Positions 34,659 through 43,193 of a DNA stretch of 64,000 bases are shown here, in pieces. The position numbers were made by a program, and so were the translations under genes. The DNA is taken from assembly GCF_024171945.1 (NCBI RefSeq), contig NZ_JAMTCR010000005.1:372001-436000 (forward strand), written 5' to 3'. The DNA is from Actinokineospora globicatena (GTDB lineage Bacteria > Actinomycetota > Actinomycetes > Mycobacteriales > Pseudonocardiaceae). The notes beneath the pieces were generated by a model that saw only the letters and a list, made by a program, of their open reading frames with translations, was not told where the DNA came from and did no database searches. Every line of letters begins with the position of its first letter. Within the stretch, counting starts at the first letter, position 1.

Positions 34659-35402
34659 GTGAGCCTGTACCGCGACACCGGTGTGGTGCTGCGCGTGCAG
34701 AAGCTCGGCGAGGCCGACCGGATCATCACGCTCATCACCCAGAAGCACGGCAAGGTCCGCGCCGTGGCCAAGGGCGTGCGCAGGACCACCTCCCGCCTCG
34801 GCGCCCGCGTCGAGCCGTTCGCCCACGTCGACGTGCAGTTCTACACCGGCCGCACGCTCGACGTGATCACCCAGGTGCAGACCATCGACGCCTTCGGCGC
34901 GGGCATCGTCGGCGACTACCAGCGCTACACCGCGGCCTGCGCGGTCCTGGAGACCGCCGACCGGATGTCAGCGGAAGAGGGCGAGCCGGTGCTGCGGCTC
35001 TACCTGCTCGTCGCGGGCGCGCTGCGGGCGCTGGCGGACGGGGAACGCGACGCGTCCCTGGTGCTCGACGCGTTCCTGTTGCGCGCCATGGCCTTCGCGG
35101 GTTGGTCCCCCGCCATCACCGAGTGCGCCCGCTGCGGCGACCCCGGCCCGCACCGCGCCTTCAGCGTCCACGCGGGAGGCTCGGTGTGCCCCCGCTGCAA
35201 GCCCCCCGGCTCCGCCAGCCCCCCGATCGAGGTCCTCCGCCTGCTCGACGCCCTCGCCAACGGCCGCTGGGACAGCGCCGACGCCAGCGGCGAGTCCACC
35301 CGCCGAGAGGCCAGCGGCCTGGTGGCGGCGCTCTTGCAGTGGCACCTGGAACGCCAACTCCGCTCCCTACCCCTGGTCGAGCGCCGCCCCTTCCAGCCCT
35401 AG
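34659..35402 (+). CDS. recO: DNA repair protein RecO
   Basis: 247 aa. LYRDTGVVLRVQKLGEADRIITLIT is the OB-fold start, and ARVEPFAHVDVQFYTGRTLDVI follows. CARCGDP and CPRC supply the zinc-binding Cys. RecO loads RecA with RecR in recombinational gap repair. I choose GTG at 34659 (VSLYRDTG), which matches the family, over GTG at 34653. Its stop TAG overlaps the pseudogene on the other strand. Confidence 0.94.
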   Translation: MSLYRDTGVVLRVQKLGEADRIITLITQKHGKVRAVAKGVRRTTSRLGARVEPFAHVDVQFYTGRTLDVITQVQTIDAFGAGIVGDYQRYTAACAVLETADRMSAEEGEPVLRLYLLVAGALRALADGERDASLVLDAFLLRAMAFAGWSPAITECARCGDPGPHRAFSVHAGGSVCPRCKPPGSASPPIEVLRLLDALANGRWDSADASGESTRREASGLVAALLQWHLERQLRSLPLVERRPFQP

Positions 35403-35957
35403 ATCGCGGTGAGCGTCAACGTCGCGGAGTAGGTCCCCGTCACAGTGGACGTCGGCACGGCCAGCACCAGCTCAGCGGTGAGCCGCGCGGTCCCGTTGCC
35501 GCGCACCGCCACGGTCCGTCCCGCTCGTCAGCAGCCGCCCGCCATCCCGGGTCATCACTGGCGACGGCAGCACAACCTCGCGGTTGTCCACACTGATCAA
35601 CAACTCCCCGGGGTGGACAGTCGTGGTGATGTTCTCCACCGCCCCGCCGACCACCACCGGTGCGACGTCGACCGCGAAGGCGATCGGGAACGACGCGGAG
35701 CCGGTGAAGCCCGAACGGTCCGGGGTGAAGGTCGCGGTCAGTGCCGGCGTCCCGACCGGCAACGTCCTTGTGATCAGCCTCGCTTGACCGCTCCTGACCG
35801 GGGCCGTGCCCAGCACCGTGGTGCCGTGCGCCTCCGCGAAGTCGCGGAACGACAGGACCTCCGGTGCCGCCCCCACCGGAGGTTTCGCGGGCGAGGTGTC
35901 CCGGAGCGCACCCGGAGGTGAGCGGCGGACGAACGTGGATCCTCTGTGGACAATCAT
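35399..35957 (-). pseudogene. Frameshifted Ig-like repeat protein remnant
   Basis: One frame reads an Ig-like (Big_5-type) repeat: [12 protein letters not shown], then TLPVGTPALTATFTPDRSGFTGSA, and a following beta domain up to DGGRLLTSG near 35520. The sensible C-terminus continues in another frame as TVAVRGNGTARLTAELVLAVP and ends TGTYSATLTLTAI before the stop at 35399. A one-to-two-base indel near 35520 is needed to join them. The N-terminus lacks a signal peptide and upstream repeats. Either a decayed secreted protein gene or a sequencing error at the indel. Confidence 0.6.
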
Positions 35958-35988
35958 GGTCGACGGGGGGCGCCCTGGGCGGCGCCGG

Positions 35989-35994
35989 TAGCAT
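35989..35994 (+). promoter_or_regulatory. -10 element of uppS
   Basis: TAGCAT, a good actinobacterial TANNNT -10, lies 38 bp before the uppS start. No clear -35 is seen. Confidence 0.4.
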
Positions 35995-36031
35995 TTCCGA
36001 CCGGCTTGGCCAGATCCCGGTGGAGGTGTGC

Positions 36032-36886
36032 GTGGCGATGTTGCGGCGGCGGCGGACCAGCAGGTCCGATGCGGGGCGACCGGTCGCACCACCCGAGCCG
36101 CACCCCTCCGGCGCGCGCCCACCCACCATCCCGCTGGAGTTCGTGCCCAAGCACGTGGCGATCGTGATGGACGGCAACGGGCGGTGGGCCAACCAGCGCG
36201 GGCTGACCCGTGTCGAGGGGCACAAGCGCGGCGAGGCCCAGGTCGTCGAGGTCGCCCGCGGCTGCATCGACCTGGGCGTGCAGTGGCTCTCGCTCTATGC
36301 GTTCTCCACGGAGAACTGGCGGCGCAGCCCCGAGGAGGTCCGCTTCCTGATGGGCTTCACCCGCGAGGTCATCCGCGGCCGCACCGACGAGCTCGACGAC
36401 ATGGGCGTGCGGGTCCGCTGGGCTGGGCGGCGACCCCGGCTGTGGCAGAGCGTCATCAAGGAGCTCGAGGTCGCCGAGGAGCGCACCAGGGACAACACGG
36501 TGCTCAACCTGGCCATGTGCATCAACTACGGCGGCCGCGCCGAGATCGGTGACGCCGCCCGCGAGATCGCCAGGCTCGCCGCCGCCGGGAAGATCAACCC
36601 GGACAAGGTCGACGAGCGCACCGTCGCCAAGTACCTCTACCAGCCGCAGATGCCCGACGTGGACCTGTTCATCCGGCCGTCGGGGGAGCAGCGCACGTCG
36701 AACTTCATGCTCTGGCAGTCCGCCTACGCCGAGCTGGTCTTCCAGGACCACCTGTGGCCCGACTTCGACCGGGTCCACCTGTGGGAGGCGGTCGAGACCT
36801 ACGCCCGCCGCGACCGCCGCTTCGGCGCCGCCGCCGACTCCGCCGAGGTCGCCGCCAAGCTCGCCGACGAGAAGGGAACCGCATGA
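36032..36886 (+). CDS. uppS: Isoprenyl (undecaprenyl/decaprenyl) diphosphate synthase
   Basis: 284 aa cis-prenyltransferase. [17 protein letters not shown] carries the catalytic Asp, and [53 protein letters not shown] are family blocks. It makes the lipid carrier for peptidoglycan and cell-wall glycan synthesis. The start is GTG at 36032 with GGAGG five bases upstream. It overlaps the next gene by 4 bp. Confidence 0.95.
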   Translation: MAMLRRRRTSRSDAGRPVAPPEPHPSGARPPTIPLEFVPKHVAIVMDGNGRWANQRGLTRVEGHKRGEAQVVEVARGCIDLGVQWLSLYAFSTENWRRSPEEVRFLMGFTREVIRGRTDELDDMGVRVRWAGRRPRLWQSVIKELEVAEERTRDNTVLNLAMCINYGGRAEIGDAAREIARLAAAGKINPDKVDERTVAKYLYQPQMPDVDLFIRPSGEQRTSNFMLWQSAYAELVFQDHLWPDFDRVHLWEAVETYARRDRRFGAAADSAEVAAKLADEKGTA

Positions 36887-37320
36887 GCACCGAGGTCACC
36901 ACGCTGATCGACCGCGCCCGCCAGGCGCTGGAGAACTACCACGACGTGGTGGTGGACACCGACGGCGCGCTGACCTTCCGGCACGGCGACGTCCCGTGCG
37001 CGGTGCAGGCGATGGAGCTGGCCGAGGGGCTGACCGTGCTCAGCCTGACCTGCGTGGTCGCCTGGGACCTGCCCGACGAGCGCGACCTCGCGGTGTCCGC
37101 CGCCGAGCGCGCCGGGCAGGGCCTGTTCGGCACCCTCGGCGTGGTGCACACCGAGCGGGGGATGGACGTGACGCTGCGTTACGCCGCCCCGGCCGAGGGC
37201 CTCGCCCTGCCCGCGCTGGGCACGCTGCTCATGCTGGTGGTGTCCACGGCTTCCCAGTTGCGCGGAGAACTGCTGGGAAAAGCGGCTGAACACAGTTCAA
37301 CCCCGGGTACTGGCGCCTGA
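36883..37320 (+). CDS. YbjN-like conserved protein
   Basis: 145 aa. [39 protein letters not shown] and the later [13 protein letters not shown] strand resemble the type III secretion chaperone/YbjN-like alpha-beta fold common in actinobacteria. No catalytic motif is visible. It is translationally coupled to uppS (ATGA overlap). The role is unknown. Confidence 0.65.
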   Translation: MSTEVTTLIDRARQALENYHDVVVDTDGALTFRHGDVPCAVQAMELAEGLTVLSLTCVVAWDLPDERDLAVSAAERAGQGLFGTLGVVHTERGMDVTLRYAAPAEGLALPALGTLLMLVVSTASQLRGELLGKAAEHSSTPGTGA

Positions 37321-37494
37321 TCGTTTCCCTGGCATCATTCGGCGGGTGAACCTTCGCCCGCCGCCACCTCCCGTGCGCGCACGGTCACCGCTGGGTGGTG
37401 TCGCCCAGCTGGTTGATTCCGGCCCCGGGTGCCCCACCCGCGCCGGTTTGTGTGGGTTGATGGGTCTCCCACCGGCCACCGCGGGAGGAGCCCG

Positions 37495-38517
37495 ATGAGC
37501 ACCCAGACCGTGGTCGAGCCGGAGCCCGCGGCGACCCCGCCTGCGCCCAAGCGGCGGGTGACGTCGCTGGAAGTGCTCTGCGTCGTGCTGGTCGTGGCGC
37601 TGCTGGCGCAGGGTCGGCTGGTGCAGTGGCTCGACGTGCCCGCCATCCAGACCGGGGCCACCATCTTCGTCGCGGTCTGCGTGCAGGCGCTGCCGTTCCT
37701 GGTGCTCGGCGTGCTGATCAGCGGCGCCATCGCGGCCTTCGTGCCCGCCTCGGCGCTCAACCGGCTGCTGCCCAAGCGGCAGTCCGTCGCCGTCCCGGTC
37801 GCGGGCCTGGCCGGGGTCGCGCTGCCGACCTGCGAGTGCGCGGCGGTCCCGGTGGCCAGGCGGTTGATGCAGCAGGGCGTGCCGACCTCGGTTGCGCTGG
37901 CGTTCCTGCTGGCCGCGCCCGCGGTGAACCCGGTCGTGCTGGTGGCCACCAACGTCGCCTTCCCGAACAACCCCGGCATGGTGGCCGCCCGGCTGGTCGG
38001 GTCGCTGGCCACCGCCGTGGTCATGGGCTGGCTGTGGGCCAGGTTCGGCAAGGCCGAGTGGATCATCGAACGGGCGCTGCGCAGGCTGCCCGAGCCCGAC
38101 GGGCGCTCCCGCTGGCGGCTGTTCTTCGAGACCTCCCGGGCCGACCTGGTCGACGCGGGCGGGTTCCTGGTCCTGGGCGGCCTCACCGCCGCCGTGCTCA
38201 ACGTGGTCATCCCCCGGGCCTGGGTCGACACGCTCGGCGAGCAGATCGTGCTCGGCGTGCTGGTGATGGCCGTGCTCGCCGTGGTGCTGGCGCTGTGCAG
38301 CGAGGCGGACGCGTTCGTCGCGGCGTCCATCTCGGGCATGCCGCTGCTGCCCAAGCTGGTGTTCCTGGTGGTCGGCCCGGCCATCGACGTGAAGCTGTTC
38401 GCCCTGCAGGCGGGCACCTTCGGCCGGTCGTTCGCGATCCGGTTCGCCCCGGCCACCCTGGTGGTGGCCCTCGTCTGCGCCGTGCTGTCGGGCCTGCTGT
38501 TCCTCGGGGGTGCGTGA
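37495..38517 (+). CDS. Permease of the DUF318/UPF0718 type (metal-regulated)
   Basis: 340 aa with about eight membrane helices. LPFLVLGVLISGAIAAFVP and the LPTCECAAVPVARRLMQQG block (conserved Cys-Glu-Cys) are hallmarks of this permease family, as is the CSEADAFVAASI motif near the end. Such genes often pair with TIGR03943 proteins and metalloregulators of the Fur/Zur class, as here. The transported ion is unproven. The start is ATG at 37495 with GGGAGGAG upstream. It overlaps the next gene by one base. Confidence 0.88.
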   Translation: MSTQTVVEPEPAATPPAPKRRVTSLEVLCVVLVVALLAQGRLVQWLDVPAIQTGATIFVAVCVQALPFLVLGVLISGAIAAFVPASALNRLLPKRQSVAVPVAGLAGVALPTCECAAVPVARRLMQQGVPTSVALAFLLAAPAVNPVVLVATNVAFPNNPGMVAARLVGSLATAVVMGWLWARFGKAEWIIERALRRLPEPDGRSRWRLFFETSRADLVDAGGFLVLGGLTAAVLNVVIPRAWVDTLGEQIVLGVLVMAVLAVVLALCSEADAFVAASISGMPLLPKLVFLVVGPAIDVKLFALQAGTFGRSFAIRFAPATLVVALVCAVLSGLLFLGGA

Positions 38518-39509
38518 TGCGGCGCGAGACGCAGAACATCCTGCTGGTGCTGGTCGGCGGGGCGCTGCTCAAGATCAGCCTGACCGGCGCCTACCTGCAG
38601 TACGTCAAGCCGTCGCACCAGTTCTGGCTCATCGGCGGCGGCGCGGTGATGGTGGCGCTCGCGGTGATCTCCATCGGCCGCGACCTGATCGGCCCGCGCC
38701 GCGACCCGGCCGCCGCTGATACCCCGGCCCATGGCGCCGCTGACCCCGCTGTGCACGCCGCCGCTGTCCCCGACTCAGCCGTGCACGCCGCGGTCGGCCT
38801 CGATCCCGCCGGGCGGACGGCCGTCGGGCAGGACTCCGCTGGGCATGCCGGTCCCGAGTCCGAGAGCCAGGCCGCCGCTGACCACGGTCCCGACAGCCAC
38901 GGCTCCGCTGGTCACGGCCCTGCCGGCCAGGCCGCCGCTGACCACGGCTCTGCTGATCATGACTCTGCAGGTCATGATCACGGGGACGGGACGCACGACC
39001 ACCCGGCCCGCAGCGCCTGGCTGCTGCTCCTGCCGGTGCTGGCGATCTTCCTCATCGCCCCGCCCGCGCTCGGCGCCGACTCGGTGCTGCGCGGTGACAA
39101 CCGGGCGGCCGCCAGCCGCGCCGCGGGCAGTGACGGCATGGTCGCGTTCTCCCCGCTGCCCGCGGGCAGTCCCGTCCCGGTCCCGATGAGCGAGTTCGCC
39201 GCCCGCGCCGCCTGGGACTCGGGCAACTCGCTCACCAACCGCGACGTCCAGCTCTCCGGGTTCGTCGTCGCCCAGGACACCGACGTCTACCTCGCGCGGC
39301 TGTCCATCGCTTGCTGCGCCGCCGACGCCTTCCCGGTCAAGGTCAAGCTGGTCGGCCAGGGCACGGCGGGCCTGGCCAACGACACCTGGCTGGAGGTCGT
39401 CGGCCGCGTCGAGCCCGGCACCGCCACCAAGGAGAACGACTACATCCCCACGCTGACCGTGTCCTCGATCACCGAGATCCCGCAGCCGGAGAACCCGTAT
39501 GAGGGCTAG
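38517..39509 (+). CDS. TIGR03943 family protein with expanded His-rich linker
   Basis: 330 aa. Two membrane helices at the N-terminus (residues 7-20 and 37-55) and one near 165-180 flank a loop of about 100 residues made of Ala, Asp, His and Gly repeats ending HDHGDGTHDH. The C-terminal domain has ARLSIACCAADAFPVKV with a CC pair, typical of TIGR03943. The loop looks like a zinc-binding segment, and the DNA there is internally repetitive (about 38720-39000). Coupled to the permease by a one-base overlap. Confidence 0.85.
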   Translation: MRRETQNILLVLVGGALLKISLTGAYLQYVKPSHQFWLIGGGAVMVALAVISIGRDLIGPRRDPAAADTPAHGAADPAVHAAAVPDSAVHAAVGLDPAGRTAVGQDSAGHAGPESESQAAADHGPDSHGSAGHGPAGQAAADHGSADHDSAGHDHGDGTHDHPARSAWLLLLPVLAIFLIAPPALGADSVLRGDNRAAASRAAGSDGMVAFSPLPAGSPVPVPMSEFAARAAWDSGNSLTNRDVQLSGFVVAQDTDVYLARLSIACCAADAFPVKVKLVGQGTAGLANDTWLEVVGRVEPGTATKENDYIPTLTVSSITEIPQPENPYEG

Positions 39510-39919
39510 GTCGAGCAGGCCGCGCAGGTGCCGAAGATCTCCACGGTGTGGCTGACCTGCGTGAACCCGTTCTCCGCGGCGATCTTCTCGGCCCACCGCT
39601 CCACCGCGGGGCCCTCCACCTCGACGGTGTGCCCGCAGGTGCGGCAGACCAGGTGATGGTGGTGGTGGCTCGAGCAGCGCCGGTAGATCGCCTCACCGGT
39701 GTCGGTGCGCAGCACGTCGATCTCGCCCGCGTCGGCCAGCGACTGCAGGGTCCGGTAGACGGTGGTCAACCCGATGCCCTCGCCGCGTTTGCGCAGCTCC
39801 TCGTGCAGCTCCTGGGCCGAGCGGAACTCGTCGAGCTGGTCGAGCAGGTGGGCGACGGCGGTGCGCTGGCGGGTGGACCGCCTGCCGGGCACCGTCGCCG
39901 ATGTTCGCTCCGTCGTCAC
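39506..39919 (-). CDS. zur: Fur-family regulator, Zur-like
   Basis: 137 aa. RQRTAVAHLLDQLDEFRSAQELHEELRKRGEGIGLTTVYRTLQSL is the winged helix. The metal sites include RCSSHHHHHLVCRTCGHTVEVEG and the C-terminal GTCAAC. Its pairing with an ArsR/SmtB gene and beside a zinc-type permease matches the smtB-zur locus of mycobacteria, so zinc sensing is likely. I use GTG at 39919, which overlaps the ArsR stop by 4 bp. Confidence 0.88.
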   Translation of the reverse strand: MTTERTSATVPGRRSTRQRTAVAHLLDQLDEFRSAQELHEELRKRGEGIGLTTVYRTLQSLADAGEIDVLRTDTGEAIYRRCSSHHHHHLVCRTCGHTVEVEGPAVERWAEKIAAENGFTQVSHTVEIFGTCAACST

Positions 39920-40311
39920 CGGTCGCCTTCCTCCACGTGGGCAACTGCGTCGACGACGATATGCGACAGGTGCTCGTCCACGAGCCGGTACACGACCTCC
40001 CTGCCGTGCCGCTCCCCGTAGACCACACCGGCGGACTTGAGCACCCGCAGGTGCTGGCTGATCAACGGCTGGGCCACCCCGAGCGCGTCGACGAGCTCGT
40101 GCACGCACCGGTCGGCCGCGCGCAGCTCCAGCACGATGGCGATCCGCACCGGCGCGGCCAGCGCGCGCAGCAGGTCCCCGGCGGCCCCGAGGGTCACCGC
40201 CGGTCTGCGGTGCGCGGGATCCACCACGACGGGCCGGTCGTGGGAGTGGTCGTGCTGCTCAGCGGCGACCCGCAGCTCGTGCGACGCGGTTTCCGAGGTC
40301 ACGGTCGACAT
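39916..40311 (-). CDS. smtB: ArsR/SmtB-family metalloregulator
   Basis: 131 aa. RALAAPVRIAIVLELRAADRCVHELVDALGVAQPLISQHLRVLKSAGVV contains the ELCVxDL-like motif (here DRCVHELVD) and the recognition helix. HLSHIVVDAVAHVEE at the C-terminus carries the alpha-5 Asp/His zinc ligands of SmtB/CzrA. The N-terminus has a His-rich stretch (EQHDHSHDRP). It is the first gene of the pair with Zur. In mycobacteria SmtB is repressed by, and represses with, zinc status. The start is ATG at 40311 with GGAGAGG upstream. Confidence 0.87.
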   Translation of the reverse strand: MSTVTSETASHELRVAAEQHDHSHDRPVVVDPAHRRPAVTLGAAGDLLRALAAPVRIAIVLELRAADRCVHELVDALGVAQPLISQHLRVLKSAGVVYGERHGREVVYRLVDEHLSHIVVDAVAHVEEGDR

Positions 40312-40352
40312 CGGTCCTCTCCTCGTCCCGGAGGCAGGCGGCCCGACGGGGT

Positions 40353-40374
40353 GATGGTTACCGTGTTCATCTTA
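40353..40374 (-). promoter_or_regulatory. smtB-zur promoter with imperfect operator
   Basis: On the minus strand TAAGAT (40374-40369) is a plausible -10. It overlaps GATGAACACGGTAACCATC, an imperfect 19-bp inverted repeat with GATG/CATC ends and a TGTTCAT half-site like SmtB/ArsR operators. Confidence 0.35.
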
Positions 40375-40416
40375 GGCGCTCCCCGCCCCGATAGCGCCGA
40401 CCTCGCGGCGCGGGCC

Positions 40417-40689
40417 TCACAGCACCGACACCGCGACGGCCACCAGCAGCCCCAGAACAAGCACCCGGCCGACCCGCTGCGCGGGCGCCAGCACCCGCCA
40501 AGTCCCGGCCAGCAACACCCCGACCCCGACGGCGAGCACTCCCAGCAGCAGCGCCCCGACCGGCCCGCGCACCAGCACCGCGGTCACGAACAGCCCGACC
40601 ACCACCAGGAACGCCGCTGCGGGCGGCACCTTCGCCAACGGCCCCCGCCCCGCGAGCAACGGCGCCTTCATCGACCGCGTCCGCCCCAC
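40417..40689 (-). CDS. Small two-to-three-helix membrane protein (DUF6703-like)
   Basis: 90 aa. Hydrophobic helices AAAFLVVVGLFVTAVLV, ALLLGVLAVGVGVLLAG and VLVLGLLVAVAVSVL. The pattern resembles the DUF6703 family of small actinobacterial membrane proteins (by eye). The start GTG at 40689 has AGGAGG six bases upstream, which settles the start. The function is unknown. Confidence 0.6.
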   Translation of the reverse strand: MGRTRSMKAPLLAGRGPLAKVPPAAAFLVVVGLFVTAVLVRGPVGALLLGVLAVGVGVLLAGTWRVLAPAQRVGRVLVLGLLVAVAVSVL

Positions 40690-40879
40690 CGGGTCCTCCT
40701 CTCGGTCCACCACAGGCCCCGAATCCTCGCACCCCTCCCGCCAACTCACCGGGACGAACACCGATCGCCTTATCCTGCTGTCCCTGCCCCGCGCTCTCGT
40801 CCGACCGCCGCTCGCGTCCTCAGGTCGTTGCCCCACCTCGCTGTCCTGCCCTCGTTGCCCCGCTCGGAAGGTCTCGCCC

Positions 40880-41254
40880 GTGCTGCTGATCGCCAGGTTC
40901 ACCACCGCTGACGCGGAACCGTTCATCGAGCGGGTCCGAGTGGCCCTGGAGTTGCTGCTGGCGCAGCCGGGCTGCCAGCGCGCCCTGCTGGCCCGCTCCA
41001 CCGAGGCCGCCGACGGCTGGGTCCTGACCGTCGAGTTCGCGTCCGTGTCGGCCTACCGCAGGGCGCTGTCCCCGTTCGACGTCCGCACGCACGTCATCCC
41101 GCTGCTGGCCGAGGCCGACACCACCGAGCCCGCCGCCTACGAGGTCGTGCTTGAGGGCCAGCCGGGCGAGGTCCGCCACCACGTCAGCCTGCTGGCGGCC
41201 GACGCCGACACCGTCCGCCTCGGTGAGGCGGCAGGCCCGACCACCGCCCGCTGA
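40880..41254 (+). CDS. Antibiotic biosynthesis monooxygenase (ABM)-like protein
   Basis: 124 aa. LLIARFTTADAEPFIERVRVALELLLAQPGC is the first ferredoxin-like beta-alpha-beta, and WVLTVEFASVSAYRRALSPFDVRTHVIPLL follows. This is a dimeric alpha-beta barrel of the ABM/Dabb class. It precedes glyS, a common actinobacterial pairing (from memory). The role is unknown; the C-terminal 30 residues are specific to this group. Confidence 0.75.
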   Translation: MLLIARFTTADAEPFIERVRVALELLLAQPGCQRALLARSTEAADGWVLTVEFASVSAYRRALSPFDVRTHVIPLLAEADTTEPAAYEVVLEGQPGEVRHHVSLLAADADTVRLGEAAGPTTAR

Positions 41255-41333
41255 TCACCCGTCCCCCGGACGGACCACGCCGGGGTGCGGACTACGCTGG
41301 TCGCCTCGCCCTTGAGTTCCGACAGGAGGGGTC

Positions 41334-42719
41334 GTGGCAGCCGACCGGATCGAGACCGTCGTCAGCCTCTGCAAGCGCCGTGGTTTCGTCTACCCGTCCG
41401 GGGAGATCTACGGCGGTACGCGGTCGGCCTGGGACTACGGACCCCTCGGCGTCGAACTCAAGGACAACATCAAGCGCGCGTGGTGGCGCAGCGTCGTGCA
41501 GGGCCGCGACGACGTCGTCGGCCTCGACTCGTCGGTGATCCTGCCCCGCGAGGTGTGGACGGCATCCGGCCACGTCAACGCCTTCCACGACCCGCTCGTC
41601 GAGTGCACCTCGTGCCACAAGCGCTTCCGCGCCGACCAGCTCGTCGAGGAGTACGCCGCGCGCACCGGCAAGGACGTCGCCGAGGGCGACCTGTCCGACG
41701 TGCCCTGCCCGAACTGCGGCACCCGCGGCCAGTACACCGAGCCGCGCGAGTTCAACATGATGCTCAAGACCCACCTCGGCCCGGTGGAGACCGACGAGGG
41801 CATGCACTACCTGCGCCCCGAGACCGCGCAGGGCATCTTCGTGAACTTCCTCAACGTGCAGACGACGTCGCGGCGCAAACCCCCCTTCGGCATCGGTCAG
41901 ATCGGCAAGTCGTTCCGCAACGAGATCACCCCGGGCAACTTCATCTTCCGCACCCGCGAGTTCGAGCAGATGGAGCTGGAGTTCTTCGTCGAACCCGGTA
42001 CCGACGACGAGTGGCACCAGTATTGGATCGACGAGCGGACTCGCTGGTACACCGACCTGGGCATCGCGAAGGACAACCTGCGGATCTACGAGCACCCGCG
42101 GGAGAAGCTCTCGCACTATTCCAAGCGGACGGTCGACATCGAGTACCGCTTCCAGTTCGGTGGCCAGGAGTGGGGTGAGCTCGAGGGCATCGCCAACCGG
42201 ACCGACTTCGACCTGACGACGCACTCCAACCACTCCGGTGTGGACCTGTCCTACTTCGACCAGACCACCAACTCCCGCTACCGCCCGTTCGTCATCGAAC
42301 CCGCCGCCGGTGTCGGCAGGCCGATGATGGCCTTCCTGCTCGACGCCTACGTCGAGGACGAGGCCCCCAACGCCAAGGGCGGCGTCGACAAGCGCGTCGT
42401 CCTGCGCCTGGACCGCAGGCTCGCCCCGGTCAAGGTCGCCGTGCTCCCCCTCTCCCGCAACGCGGACCTCTCCCCGAAGGCCCGCGACGTGGCCACCGCC
42501 CTGCGCAAGAACTGGAACGTCGACTTCGACGACGCGGGCGCCATCGGCCGCCGCTACCGCAGGCAGGACGAGATCGGCACCCCGTTCTGCGTCACGGTCG
42601 ACTTCGACTCCCTCAACGACCAGGCCGTCACCGTGCGAGAACGCGACACCATGTCCCAGAACCGCGTCTCCATCGACAACCTCGAGTCCTACCTAGCCCC
42701 CTTCCTCATCGGCTGCTGA
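41334..42719 (+). CDS. glyS: Glycyl-tRNA synthetase (class II, dimeric)
   Basis: 461 aa. Motif 1 region [23 protein letters not shown], zinc-type Cys (CTSCHKRF and CPNCGTRG), motif 2 in [26 protein letters not shown], motif 3 in [15 protein letters not shown], and a C-terminal anticodon-binding domain ([11 protein letters not shown]). It charges tRNA-Gly. The start is GTG at 41334 with AGGAGGGG upstream. A perfect 11-bp hairpin follows. Confidence 0.96.
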   Translation: MAADRIETVVSLCKRRGFVYPSGEIYGGTRSAWDYGPLGVELKDNIKRAWWRSVVQGRDDVVGLDSSVILPREVWTASGHVNAFHDPLVECTSCHKRFRADQLVEEYAARTGKDVAEGDLSDVPCPNCGTRGQYTEPREFNMMLKTHLGPVETDEGMHYLRPETAQGIFVNFLNVQTTSRRKPPFGIGQIGKSFRNEITPGNFIFRTREFEQMELEFFVEPGTDDEWHQYWIDERTRWYTDLGIAKDNLRIYEHPREKLSHYSKRTVDIEYRFQFGGQEWGELEGIANRTDFDLTTHSNHSGVDLSYFDQTTNSRYRPFVIEPAAGVGRPMMAFLLDAYVEDEAPNAKGGVDKRVVLRLDRRLAPVKVAVLPLSRNADLSPKARDVATALRKNWNVDFDDAGAIGRRYRRQDEIGTPFCVTVDFDSLNDQAVTVRERDTMSQNRVSIDNLESYLAPFLIGC

Positions 42720-42754
42720 CCAACTTCTCCATATCGACCGCGGACCCAACTCCT

Positions 42755-42785
42755 CCGGCACGGACCCCACTTACGTCCGTGCCGG
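42755..42785 (+). terminator. glyS terminator hairpin
   Basis: CCGGCACGGAC and GTCCGTGCCGG form an 11-bp perfect stem with a nine-base loop, 36 bp after the glyS stop. Confidence 0.7.
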
Positions 42786-43110
42786 TCGGGTCCAGCTTCT
42801 CCACGCCGTTCGCGGACCGATTCCTCCATCGCTTCACCCGCCCAACCCAGCACCCGGCAGGTCCACCCACCGCCGTCTGTCCTGGGCATCGCGGCCCGGC
42901 GGGTGGTGCCGTGGAGCATCCAGCTCCCGCACCGGGCATCGGTACCTGGCTCCGACACCCACTACTGGAACCCGTGCCCGGCACTGACATCCAGTGCCCA
43001 CATCCCCCACGCCTCAAGCCGCGTTGGTTCAGGTGCTGCGCCAGCAAGCGACATCCGTCCCGGCGTCCGACATCCCGCACCGGCCCCTGGCCCTCCGACA
43101 TCCTGCGCCC

Positions 43111-43159
43111 GATGCCCGATGCCCGATGCCCGATGCCCGATGCCCGATGCCCGATGCCT
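43111..43159. repeat. 7-bp tandem repeat (GATGCCC)n
   Basis: Seven tandem copies of GATGCCC, the last ending GATGCCT. It lies in the 473-bp gap between glyS and the AbiEi-like gene. The remainder of that gap (42786-43110) holds no gene I can support. Because seven is not a multiple of three, the array would shift frames, so it is unlikely to be coding. Confidence 0.8.
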
Positions 43160-43193
43160 GACCGCCGGTGGGTGGGTGCGGTGCGGGTGGCGA

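Noticed and set aside
37321-37494. Possible riboswitch or Zur box upstream of the permease gene
   Set aside because: No B12-box, TPP or Mg riboswitch signature and no AT-rich Zur palindrome could be found in this 174-bp gap.
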